Under the pieces are notes generated by a model. The model ran no database searches and had not been told where the DNA came from. It saw only the letters and a list, made by a program, of their open reading frames with translations. Both the position numbers and the translations under genes were made by a program. This document shows, piece after piece, positions 54,830-64,000 of a DNA stretch of 64,000 bases (positions are counted from its first letter, which is position 1; each line of letters starts with the position of its first letter). This DNA is from Thecaphora thlaspeos (lineage: Eukaryota > Basidiomycota > Ustilaginomycetes > Urocystidales > Glomosporiaceae). Where the stretch lies: positions 310,001 to 374,000 of the forward strand of contig UWYS01000016.1 in the NCBI GenBank assembly GCA_900291925.1. The letters run 5' to 3'.

Positions 54830-55474
54830 TCAAGGAAGCTTCCGAATCAAGTCTGGCTTGAGAAGTGCCGCATGTGGCGTAGCGGACGGCGGCGGCGGAG
54901 GCAGGCGGTTCGAGATCGTGAGGTCGCTCTTTCGTAGGTTGAAGTCCGAGAGAGCAGCTTGGGTCAAGTTGGGGAGGGGACCAAGGGCGGTGGCTGACGG
55001 GGCGGTGATGATGTGATGCGAAGCAGCGGCACGGATGGACCGGCTCTGCCGTCGCAAGGAGGGAGGCGGTGAGACTGCCTCGTCAGCAGGTAAGCTGCGA
55101 GAGGAGGTCACAAGCCTTCGTTTGCTCGGTCGTCGTCTCATCGTGACCTGACCTCCTGCCCACCAAGGAAGCCCTTGAGTCCGCCCAACCTCTTACCGAT
55201 CCTGATGGCCACGCTGCGTCTCCTTCTTCGACGCGTCGCGCTGGAGACGCTTGGCGTGGTTGAGGAGTTGCGCGCATGCGGGTACGGGTGGTAGGGCGAG
55301 TAGTTGACGAAGGTAGCGTCCTCGCCCCAGCTCCTGACGCTCTCGGCGTCGCGTTTGGCTCGCCACTGCGTCACGTCGGTCGAGCTCGGAGCGAGTGACG
55401 CGCTCGCTAGGGTGCAGGAAGACGATGCCGGCCGGCTGACGCAGAGCGCGGGGAACGCGGTTGAGGACGGACAT
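54830..55474 (-). CDS. Small basic hypothetical protein
   Basis: I do not recognise it. Best model: exon 55474-55197 from ATG (MSVLNRVPRALRQPAGIVFL), donor GTAAGA, acceptor CTCTCGCAG, exon 55094-54830, 180 residues. The N-terminus is basic and Ser/Arg-rich without acidic residues for about 20 positions, which would suit a mitochondrial presequence. The middle is Arg/Lys-rich. The second exon ends with ALSDFNLRKSDLTISNRLPP and LLKPDLIRKLP, which looks well conserved in character. Within the first exon, codon use in the middle is better in the +1 frame (WGEDATFVNYSPYHPYPH), so a different start or an extra intron (acceptor TGCACCCTAG near 55399) is possible. Confidence 0.4.
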
Positions 55475-56102
55475 GGTGAGACAGAGTCTCTCTGCGTGAG
55501 GTGAAGGAGGCTTCGGGACGGCCGGGGCTGGGTTAGGATTAGGGGCGTTCGGGCTGGGCTTGTGCGTGAGCGCGTCGTGCCGGCGGCCGATGGTGGCGCA
55601 ACGTCGTAGGGTTTCGAGACCGGAGGTGCCGGTCAGGGAGAGCGAGCCAGGAACAGGTGATGGTGGTGAAGGTTTGGGCGCCGATGTGGGATGAAGGGAC
55701 GCTACCCACGCCTAGTAAAGTAAATCAGGGATTGACTCTAGCGATGGCAAGGGATTTGATCCGGAGCATGGCGTAACGAGGGAGGGAAAGGGGGGTCTGC
55801 GCATGAACAGATAGAGGGTCTGTCCCGACTGGCGCGCCTGGTGCCTGCCGGTTGACCAGCCGGCAGACGGCCACCGAGGGTCCGCTCAGACCACCCGCGA
55901 CTCGCCTTCGCGTCAAGCTTTGGCGCCCGCGGGGCGGGGAAATTTTCGAGCGCCGGAGAAGTGCGAAAAGGCGCCTATCTTTCGGCACCATCGTGCAACG
56001 AGGGGATGGCGGGCACGTTCTGGACATGAAAGATAAAGCCCGGCGGGACACCTATGACGATACCCACTACCACCGCCCATCACCACCGCTGCGCTTGCCA
56101 AC
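55475..56102. other. Divergent upstream region of the small gene (-) and APRT (+)
   Basis: No gene seen. An acceptor-like CTTCACCTCACGCAG just upstream of 55474 on the minus strand suggests a leader intron. Confidence 0.35.
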
Positions 56103-56933
56103 ATGTCTGACGTCGCCCACCTCAAGTCGCTCTTCCGTAGATATATCCATTGAGCGCATCGTCGAGGCTTGTTCGAGCTGCCAGAGGCTGTTCGTTGACG
56201 TTTCCCGTTCGCAATCTCTTCCCCTTACGCAACGCCCTCTGCCGCAATCGGTCCAGGCTTCTACGATGACTACCCCAAGAAGGGCGTTCGCTTCTGCGAC
56301 ATCCTGCCGGTGCTCAACGACCCGCTCGCCTTTGAGCTGCTGATCACCAACATCGTCTCTCACATCTTCACATCGACGATCCCCTCCCTACCGGACTCGA
56401 GCGCCCCTTCCTCTACGACGCTGGAACCCGGTGCGGTTCCGTACGGTGGACGACGCATCGATGCCGTTGTCGGTCTTGACGCGCGTGGCTTCCTCCTTGG
56501 GCCCATCATCGCCCAGCGTCTGGGATGCGGTTTCGTCCCCGTGCGCAAGCAGGGAAAGCTGCCCGGCGACTGCGTCCAGGCAACCTACGTCAAGGAGTAC
56601 GGCGAGGATATCTTTGAGATGCAGAAGAGCGCCCTCAAGCCCGGTAGCAGGGTCCTCGTCATCGACGACTTGATCGCCACCGGCGGATCCGCAAAGGCCG
56701 CCGGAGAACTCGTCAAGAAGTGCGGATCCCAGGTCGTCGAGTACGTCTTCGTCGTCGCCCTTCCCTTCCTCAAGGGTGCAGAGCAGCTCGACGCTCCGTC
56801 GTACCAGTGAGTAACAGCGGCGGCCAGGCGTCGTGGTCTCGTCTCGCCTTGCTTGTCAAGCACCCCGTTGACCTTTTGTGGCCCGCTTTCTCTCATTCTC
56901 TCTGTCTCCTTAAGCCTCGTCGAGTGCGATTAA
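56103..56933 (+). CDS. APT1: Adenine phosphoribosyltransferase
   Basis: Salvages adenine with PRPP to make AMP. Exons 56103-56136, 56257-56806 and 56915-56933 give 200 residues. The start MSDVAHLKSLF splices to RFYDDYPKKGVRFCDILPVL, as in family members. Active-site blocks are VVGLDARGFLLGPIIAQRLG and FVPVRKQGKLPGD, and the PRPP loop is VLVIDDLIATGGSAKAAGEL. The frame could end at the TGA inside the GTGAGT donor (...APSYQ), but the 19-bp third exon gives ...APSYHLVECD, the family-like C-terminus. The insert IPSLPDSSAPSSTTLEPGAV before the VVGLD block is longer than in yeast. Confidence 0.93.
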
Positions 56934-57085
56934 GCTCTTGCTCAGCCTAGACAGATGACGGGCAATCCCACAACATACAATGTACACCATATACGATAGA
57001 CCCAATGCCCCCCTCTGTGTGGTGACTGTGCTTCAGATTGATGGCTTGGGCCTCAGACTGCCCTGGACACTACAATAGCGAAGCT
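56934..57085. other. Convergent 3' flanks of APRT and RPN7
   Basis: Only about 150 bp separate the two stops, so the 3' UTRs probably overlap. Confidence 0.4.
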
Positions 57086-58957
57086 CTAAAGCGCGGTCCT
57101 CGAAAGCTTCTGCAGCGAGTCTGCGTACGCGAAGGGCGAAAGTATACCGAGACATGAGGCGGTCAGTCGATCATCCCAAGGACACGTGCTCTTATCCGTG
57201 TCGAGGTACGGCAGCACATCTCAACTCATGTCTGTACTTACTCAGAAGGACATCACCCTCCTTGATGATCCTGTTGTACTGTGCGTTCTTGGCGTCGGGT
57301 CTCCTCGTCTCGACGATGCCGTGCACCTTGTCGATGACGGCAGGCAGACGACCGGCCGAGATGAATCGCGAAAGCTCCCTGTTCATTGATCGTTGCGGCG
57401 GCAACCAGGTCAGCGATACCGCTCGACTCTCATCGCAAAAAAAAAGTCTCCATCGTCGTGCGAGAAACGCACGTGTCGATGAACTCGGGGCTGACGCCGA
57501 AAGCGGTGGCCATGTTGTCGATCGAAAGGCTGCGGTAGCTCTCCAGAAGCTGCGAGTAGGCGATGATGCGCATCTCCCGGACGTAGTACCGCGCATGTTG
57601 CGAGAGGATGCGAGACGGGAGGATGTGGGCTTGTTCGACCTCAGCTGCAAGAAGGCAAAGCGTAAGCAGAATCGAGATGTCATCAGTCGCCTGTGAAGAT
57701 GGCAAAGAGATAGAGACGGCGAGAAAGAGGAACAGGGAGGAGCAGTGCGCAGCAGGTGAAAGGAAGCTTACCGAGCGCGCGGAAGAACAAGCCGTACTCG
57801 CAGTTGTAGAGCGAGGTGACGTAGGTTCGAAGGTGGGGGATTTCGTCGATGACCTGAAGGACCTCGGGCGAGTCGATGACCTGCGATGAGTCCAATGCGT
57901 GGGCAACAGGAGGAAAGGACGACCCATCAGCATCCGCTTCTCCCTCGTTTCTTCCAGGGCTCAGCCTTTTCCACAGCTGTAAACCAACGCACCTTCTTCT
58001 TGAGATCGACACGCTTGAGCGTCAGCGAATTTGCCAGAACCGCGAGCGTGACAAAGTCGTTGTACGCCAGCAGCTCGGTGGCCGTAAAGGTGCTGAGCGC
58101 CTCGAGGAAGAGCTGGCCACCCTGCTGGAAGTCACGGATCGATAGGAGGTGGAGACCCTCGTAGACCTTGAGGCGATTGCGTCGGTCCCAGTCGCCTCCT
58201 ACCTCGACCAACCTGCAAGTCATGCATCGGGAGGTATGTGCCGAGGCTGGCCGTCAATACAGGGTTCCTCGGGTTTCGAGGGACGAGCGAGGAGCAGCGG
58301 GTGGGCGATGGAAGAGCGGGGGACCGCACAGCACTCACTTTTTCGCCTCGGCGATACCGGCAATGACGACGTTGGTGTCGGCGAAGAAGAAGCCGATCCG
58401 GATCTTGGACATGGTCAGGTCGAGCTTCGAGCCTAGACCGGCGCCCTTGGAGATTGCCACGTCGTGTGCCTCCAACGCCTTGTCCTGTTCGTTGTAGTTT
58501 GGCACCGAGAAAGCAGCGAGATCAGTACGTCTGTCATCCCAGCGCTACAGAAGCATCAGGCCCAATGTTCCAATGGTGCAAGCAATGGGACACTCACCTT
58601 GTCACCGATCTTTGCGAGGTAGGCCGCCCGCTGCCTCAGCACACCGTTGATCTCCATATCCCCTTCGCTCTCCTCTACCTCCTTCTGCTTTTCTTGGAGC
58701 TTCTCGAGCTCTGCGTCGTTCTTGTCCTGGAGCTTCTTGAGCAATGCCTTGTCCTCCTTGACGTAGCCCTTGAGGGTGGGGTCCGAGAGGATGGCGGCAT
58801 AGTAAGGGGCCATTTCATCCTTTTCGATGCTCCCTAGCAGAAAGGTGGAGGCGGCGGACTGTGCGGAGGAAGACTGTGTGGAGGAGTGATAGGCGAGCAG
58901 GAAGAGGGACTGCTGCAACGCGAGGTTGGGGATGGGGAGGACGTTGTCTTCGTCCAT
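57086..58957 (-). CDS. RPN7: 26S proteasome regulatory subunit Rpn7 (PSMD6)
   Basis: Lid subunit of the 19S regulatory particle. Exons 58957-58598, 58484-58339, 58212-57993, 57880-57772, 57644-57473, 57378-57242 and 57120-57086 give 392 residues, the family size. The start is [20 protein letters not shown], followed by a charged coiled-coil segment ([20 protein letters not shown]). TPR-like repeats run through [12 protein letters not shown] and [17 protein letters not shown]. The PCI domain has [60 protein letters not shown] and [20 protein letters not shown]. The 35-bp last exon gives the end [13 protein letters not shown]. Confidence 0.95.
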
Positions 58958-59668
58958 GGTGGTGAGAGGTGTCGGCGGTGAAGGATGGAGGATGTGTGGC
59001 TGCTATGTTGGAGAGGTGATGAGGTTGAACAGATAATGCTGTCGAACCCTGAGCGTCGTCGTCGTCGTCGTTGTCGTCGTTGGCGGTGGTAGGTGGTAGG
59101 CGGTAGACGGAAGGCGGTAGGCGGTAAGTGGTTGGATATCGCGAACGGCGCAAGAGAGCTTGCGTGTGCGTGTGTGCGTGGCCCATGCGCCGAAGCTGGC
59201 TCCTGTGGAGGGCCTTAGGTGATCGCTGCGCCTCGACTTTTCCTCCGGCTTCCGAGCTTTTCTCGAGGGGGCTGCGTGGCCCCAGACCAGCACCCACGAT
59301 CACCTAGACCGTGGACGCCCTGAGGCTTTTGAGAATGGGAGGACGAGAGCGACGGCGAGGAAAGCGGACTCGTTGAACCACTCGCCCAAGGTCCTCTTGT
59401 GCGCCAGTTGACAGCATCGGCGGCGGCGTCGACTGGCTGTGCGTCAAGGCCGGGCTGCCCCTCGAGGGGCGGCAAGGCGCTGTTCAACGAGACAAACGCG
59501 TGGTGACCGACTATCAACGCTCGCACGGCGCCTTGGTCGCTTGCTTCGCTCCGAGCTCGCTCATAGTGACCCAGACAGGCTATCAAGCTATGCGACATTC
59601 TATGTAGATAAGGATACCATGCGATTGACAAGGACGGCCCGGCCCCGGCGAATCATCAACCCGACCTC
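58958..59668. other. RPN7 promoter and OPT 3' flank
   Basis: A (GTC)n run at 59055-59078 and a GGTAGGCGGTAG repeat at 59087-59130 lie in the RPN7 upstream region. No gene seen. Confidence 0.45.
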
Positions 59669-62600
59669 TCAGCCCGCCTTGGTGCCTTCCGGCCTGCAGT
59701 ATTCGCTGTCGCTAGTCGGATTGCCCGCCCAGTTCGGTATGGGTCCAGAGTACCTCATCACCGACACGCTCAGCAGGAAAATCGCCAGCGCATTCACCGA
59801 TGCGCCCGCATCCAGCGCTGCGCTCAGGACGTAGTTGTACTTCTCGAACCAACGTGGGTGCTTCGTCCTGAGATGTTTCTGCGAAAACCAGCTCAGGGCA
59901 AAGCCAACCGAGATGATGTTGGTCGGTAGAGATGGAGGGGCGCTCGCGCCGTGCAGGATGATGGGCCACGCTACGCGCTCCCAGAATCGGCCGCCATACC
60001 GCTTGTGAAGCGCCCAGGGGATCAGCGGAAGCAGCGCGCCGATCAGGAAGCCCATGTAGAGGATCCGGTACTGCCCGGAGAAAAACTCGGCCGGCCCTAT
60101 GGCACCCCATATGACCGATGCACTCATGAAAATGCGGATCTTCCTGCCGTCCCACTGTCCGGTCGGATCCTCTACCGTGCCATCCAGGAAGCCTCGGTAG
60201 CCGCTGGCCGGGTCCACGATGACGTTGACAACGATCAGGTTGACGACGCAGCCGATGGCGGTACCGACGAGCTGTGAGACGAACATGTGCTTGGGCGGTA
60301 CCTTTAGGTAGTGTCCGCACTTGAGGTCGGTCACCATGTCGAGCGCTTGAGCCAAGGATTGGTAGGCCATGATCTTGAACAACACATTGCCGATCGGATA
60401 TCCGGGCATGATGTAGCCAATGACGAACTCCGAGATGACGTTGAGGCCGACGCCAGTGTCGGAGACGGCGCGAAGGATGCCCACGGGGACGAGGAAGATG
60501 GGTCCCATGAAGATCGCCATCAGGAGCGCCCAGACGGGTAGCTGAAGCTGCGGCGTGGTGACGACGAGGATGCAGGCGGCCATAGTCGACAGGCCGAACG
60601 TCGTCCAGAACCAGGAGCGCGGGACGGGCTCGTACGCCTTCATCAGGCGATTGTGGATGTCCTGATGGTCGGCGGCATGAGGGAGATGGAAGCATAAACG
60701 GCTTCTTGTCAGCGGTGAGTCGTGGTCTCCTTCGTACACTTCGGCCTCCCTCTCAGTGGACTTGGACTTACGTCGTGCTGGTACCGGTTCATGGCCCTCT
60801 TGATATCCTTCCAGTGCCAGAGCAGCGTATGCGTCAACACGCTCGTCAACGTCGCAAAGGACAGCCCGTACGTGAGCGCAAAGAAGGGCGTGAGGAGCAT
60901 CGGCTTTGACTCTTCCCACTTGGCGCGATCCAGCGTGCTGTCCGGGTTCAGCAGGCCGGGGACGTCGAACTTGGTAAAGTTGGAGCGGTACAGGCCGGAT
61001 CCGAGCACCTGTGGAAACGACTGAGCCTGCCACATGTTGAAGCCAAAATAGTACAGGGGCGTGACGATCCAGACCATCCCGGCGATGCCGACGTAGAAGT
61101 TGAGGGCCGACCACTGGAGGCATCGCGATCAATCGACGATCAATGTTAGCGCCAGCGGGGACGCATCAGGTAACAAAGAGAAGCAGTCCTGTCTCGTGCA
61201 GACCCGGTCGAGACTCACCCAAGGCTGATAGAAAGGTCCTGTCATACCGGCGGCGTTCCAGTCCAGAGTAAAGTTGAGGAAGCCGAGACCGTGATATCCG
61301 CTGCTGAGGATGCGGAACGTCTCGTTCTTGTTGTCGACCAGACAGAGGACAGCAATGCTGCTCAACGTTGGCGCCACCATCGCCGGCAGGAATTGATAGA
61401 CCTGCGCAGGCAAAATCAGCTTGCCGGGGCGGTGTCAATCAGTGGCGGCAATTGAGGATGCGGGGAGCAGAGACGGGCAGAAAGCTGTACGTACGAAGAT
61501 CGCAATGAACACAAAAAAGAACAGGCGGAGCCTCGCCTTGTTGTAAGGGCTTTTGCCGTCGTGCAGTGTGTGGAAGAGACTGGTCGTCACAAGAGTTGAC
61601 GGCCAAAGCATGCTCGGTGGCTCTGTTAGGGGAGCGCAAAGGCAACATCAGTCGCGTCGATCCGGACGCTTCAGCGACGCTTCAAGATCCGCGGTGCCAG
61701 GTCCAAGAAGATCGAGAAACCCACTAACTAGCAGGTCCGTCACGAGTCCTGCCCAGCCAAAGCCGAGCACTTGTGACGAGAGGAGCAGCGTGAGCGAGGC
61801 GAGCCACGGCATGCGCTGATGGCTGTCGTGTTGAAGAGAGAAAGGGAGAGGTGGGCCGCGGCGTCAGCATGCGTCGTTCCTTCTCGAAAGCGCCGCCCCG
61901 CAACCAAGACTCACTAGAAGAGCTCTGCGGAAGGTCATTACGGATGACGCGAAACAATTAGACGACATAGCGGGTGAATCTGTCGAGCTGTCGTGTTCTT
62001 CAGTAACCCAAAGTGTTCAGTACTCACCCTGAATGTTGATGATATCGGTCGCGCCAGCCGAGGTGGCTCCGGAAGACGATATGATGGCGACGAGCATGTG
62101 CTCTCTGCAAAGCAGGCGCACTTGACCTTAGCTGCTGTCGCACCGACTTAAGCCTGACAGTCTCTGCTCATCCTCCAGCACATGAGCAACTCACTTGATG
62201 CTAAAGGGGCCAGGGTTAAGCTCAAACGACCAAGGACCGATCCAGACCCTCCTGTCCGGCAGCTTCCGAGCTAGCCACTTGCCTACCGGCAGCGAAATGA
62301 GGATGACAAAGTAGGTGCTGAAAGAAGGGCTGTGCTCGAGGCGGCATGCAGTAGGCTTGTTTGGTCAGAGAACGTAGAGTCGCACACGTGTGGCAACGCA
62401 CGAAGAGGAGCTGAAGCGAGACACGCACGAGTTGGACTTGTAGAAGAAGAGCTGATCGGTGGCACGCGGTCCAGTAGGGCCATGACGGGTAGGTCGCAGG
62501 GGAATGGCATTGCAGTGAGGCAGTCGGACCGGTCGAAGCGCATTACAGCGTATCAGCGGACCGCCGACAGAGTCGCACCAGCAGTCATGCCGCATTGCAT

Positions 62601-63294
62601 TTGGCTGGCCTAGCACGACATGACGAGGATGGACCTTATGCACAGCGCTGCGCCGCCGCCGCTGCCGGAGACTCACCTGACTAACCGCCGCGCCGATGAC
62701 GCAGAAGAATGTGCCTATGACTAGAGCTCTCCAAGTGAATGCTGGTAGGTCGGGATCGTCGTGCTCTGGTACGGCCTTGCTGACGAGAAAGAGGGGATCG
62801 TCCTCGTCGTACTTGTCAGACAGGCTTCCGGCAGGCCGATGTCCCCTCAAGCCTCGGCCAGCCGTCCTCCTCTTCGTCCGCTTCTTCTTGCTGCTCGTGC
62901 TTCCAAGCTCAATGGCACCGCGATCGTCCTCGTGAAGGTCGGCTGCTGATGCTGAGGCAGGACCGAGCATCAACGCGGCCTCGTCGTCATTGTGATTGTC
63001 GTCGTCGTCGTCGTCGTCGTCGTCGTCTTGAAAGCGGCCATCGCTGTCGGTACGCTCTGAGCTTCGGCGTCTGTCGGACTTGCTGAGCGGTGAAGCACCG
63101 AAGGGAGATTGCGAGACGCTTTCGCCATCGTTGGAGGCGAGGTCTTCGGAGTCGCGACCAATCTCGAATGGCAGCTGCGTGGCGGTCGCAGACGAAGCCG
63201 ACGAGGAGCCCACGTGGGCAGACCGTCTTGCAACGTAGGGCAGGCTAAGACTCACTTCGGTGTCGTCGGTACTTCCCTGGGGAGCAGGCGTCAT
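59669..63294 (-). CDS. OPT-family oligopeptide transporter
   Basis: Proton-coupled plasma-membrane importer of small peptides, possibly glutathione or metal chelates. Ten exons join in phase (63294-62677, 62451-62429, 62317-62195, 62104-62028, 61924-61915, 61822-61729, 61620-61495, 61401-61219, 61113-60772, 60661-59669) to 862 residues. The N-terminal 150 residues are hydrophilic with an Asp run of about ten. Family blocks are FTWRALVIGTFFCVIGAAVS, QLFFYKSNS, FELNPGPFSIKEHMLV, WPSTLVTTSLFHTLH, GLGFLNFTLDW, YGLSFATLTSVLTHTLLWHW, GYIMPGYPIGNVLFKIMAYQ, DLKCGHYLKVPPKHMFVSQL and YSGPIPNWAGN near the end. Two exons are tiny (23 and 10 bp). The acceptor of exon 7 is the second AG of CAGAG. Confidence 0.93.
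62998..63029. repeat. (GTC)n trinucleotide run inside the OPT gene
   Basis: About ten GTC units on the plus strand, reading GAC on the coding strand and giving the Asp run in the transporter's cytosolic N-terminus. Confidence 0.85.
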
Positions 63295-63959
63295 GGTGAC
63301 GGCTAAGCTCAGGGAAGCAGCCAGGGCGTAGCCTGCGGTGATGGAGGTGCAAAGCTGGCAAAGAAGGACGCCGGGGGAGGGTGACTTAGTTACCTCGCCA
63401 GGGCCCAAGCGTAGCCAGCTGCCAGCGAGGCTCGCAGAGGAGGCGATCCGTGCGCAACTGCTGATTTCAGCAAAGGCGGAACCGATCATGTCCCAGGAAA
63501 AGGACAGACGAATCGGGAGAGCTGGGATCGGCAGACGTAACCGGCTGCCTGCGATCCAGACGAGCCGAGGCAAGCTGAGGCAGAGTGACGAAAGCGGCCG
63601 CTGCAGGCAGGGTCGTGTCGTGGCGTGGACCCTGCTTCGTGCCGCAAAGATCGACCGGATCAGTGACCTCAGAGTACATATCATCTTAGGCTTCTTCTCC
63701 ATGCGCAGGCTATGTAGGCGCCGCTTTCGTGTGATGCATTCGGCACTCCTCAGTCTGGCCGACAGGACAGGTGATCGAGCCGGACCTTGAACGTCTTCTT
63801 TGAGCCATCGCCCCGTTCTTCGCTCGTCAAGGCGAGGCGCAGCGGGAACCGTATATAGAGTCGCTCTGCCGACCTCCGCCGTCCTTCCGTCCGACCATCA
63901 CATACCCTTCGAGCCATCGCCATTACCAACAGCATCACAACCCCACACTAACAGCAACC
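63295..63959. other. Divergent upstream region of OPT (-) and the last gene (+)
   Basis: No gene seen. The last 100 bp are CCATCAC/CCATCGCC-rich, like a plus-strand leader. Confidence 0.4.
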
Positions 63960-63992
63960 ATGTCGACCGTTGCCCAGTACGAGACCTACGCG
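63960..63992 (+). CDS. First coding exon of a gene continuing past the window
   Basis: ATG in good context (CAACCATGTCG) codes MSTVAQYETYA and is cut by a donor GTAAGT at 63993. Only eight bases of intron are inside the window, so the product cannot be named. Confidence 0.5.
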
Positions 63993-64000
63993 TAAGTCGA

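Overview
The window is nuclear DNA of a GC-rich, intron-rich fungus, most likely a basidiomycete. The evidence is genes on both strands split by short GT-AG introns (about 60-270 bp) with CTGAC/CTAAC-like branch sites, a fungal gene set (homomeric acetyl-CoA carboxylase, Shr3-type permease chaperone, Ppo-type fatty-acid dioxygenase, OPT oligopeptide transporter) and no bacterial, organellar or phage signal. A smut-like (Ustilaginomycotina) or related yeast-forming lineage is plausible, but I cannot fix the species. Exon boundaries were read by hand from splice signals and frame continuity.

Layout. 0.9-3.0 kb (+): splicing factor SF1/BBP. 3.3-4.0 kb (-): unknown gene. 4.9-11.6 kb (-): acetyl-CoA carboxylase ACC1. 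14.1-16.1 kb (+): bZIP transcription factor. 16.8-17.8 kb (-): TAF9. 19.1-23.5 kb (-): a nine-exon gene for a secreted precursor with many Lys-Arg processing sites and repeated hydrophobic modules. 24.9-26.7 kb (-): DUG1-type M20 dipeptidase. 26.7-29.1 kb: a gene-free stretch rich in minisatellites. 29.2-30.7 kb (+): secreted CAP/PR-1-like protein. 31.5-32.4 kb (-) and 32.9-35.6 kb (+): head-to-head Y14 (exon junction complex) and THOC1 (THO complex). 36.2-37.2 kb (-) and 37.7-40.2 kb (+): head-to-head GAR1 and a HIT zinc-finger protein like ZNHIT2. 40.5-45.3 kb (-): Ppo-like heme dioxygenase with a degenerate P450 half. 47.1-48.0 kb (+): MMS2 ubiquitin-conjugating variant. 48.6-50.7 kb (+): BTB protein interrupted by an in-frame TGA. 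50.9-51.8 kb (-): SHR3. 53.0-54.4 kb (+): protein with a retropepsin-like fold that has lost the catalytic Asp. 54.8-55.5 kb (-): small unknown gene. 56.1-56.9 kb (+): APRT. 57.1-59.0 kb (-): proteasome subunit RPN7. 59.7-63.3 kb (-): OPT transporter. 63.96 kb (+): first exon of a gene that runs off the window.

How it fits together. Much of the window is housekeeping. RNA and RNP biology is over-represented (SF1, Y14, THOC1, GAR1, ZNHIT2, TAF9), and two such pairs share divergent promoters. Peptide and nitrogen handling appears in DUG1, SHR3 and the OPT transporter, and lipid metabolism in ACC1 and the Ppo oxygenase.

The strongest candidate for something undescribed is the 19.1-23.5 kb gene. 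It encodes a predicted 1229-residue precursor with a signal peptide, eight Lys-Arg sites, several hydrophobic helices each followed by a Lys/Glu-rich tail, and Gly-Leu-Leu-Gly spacer repeats. That organisation matches Kex2-processed multi-peptide precursors, but I recognise no specific family.
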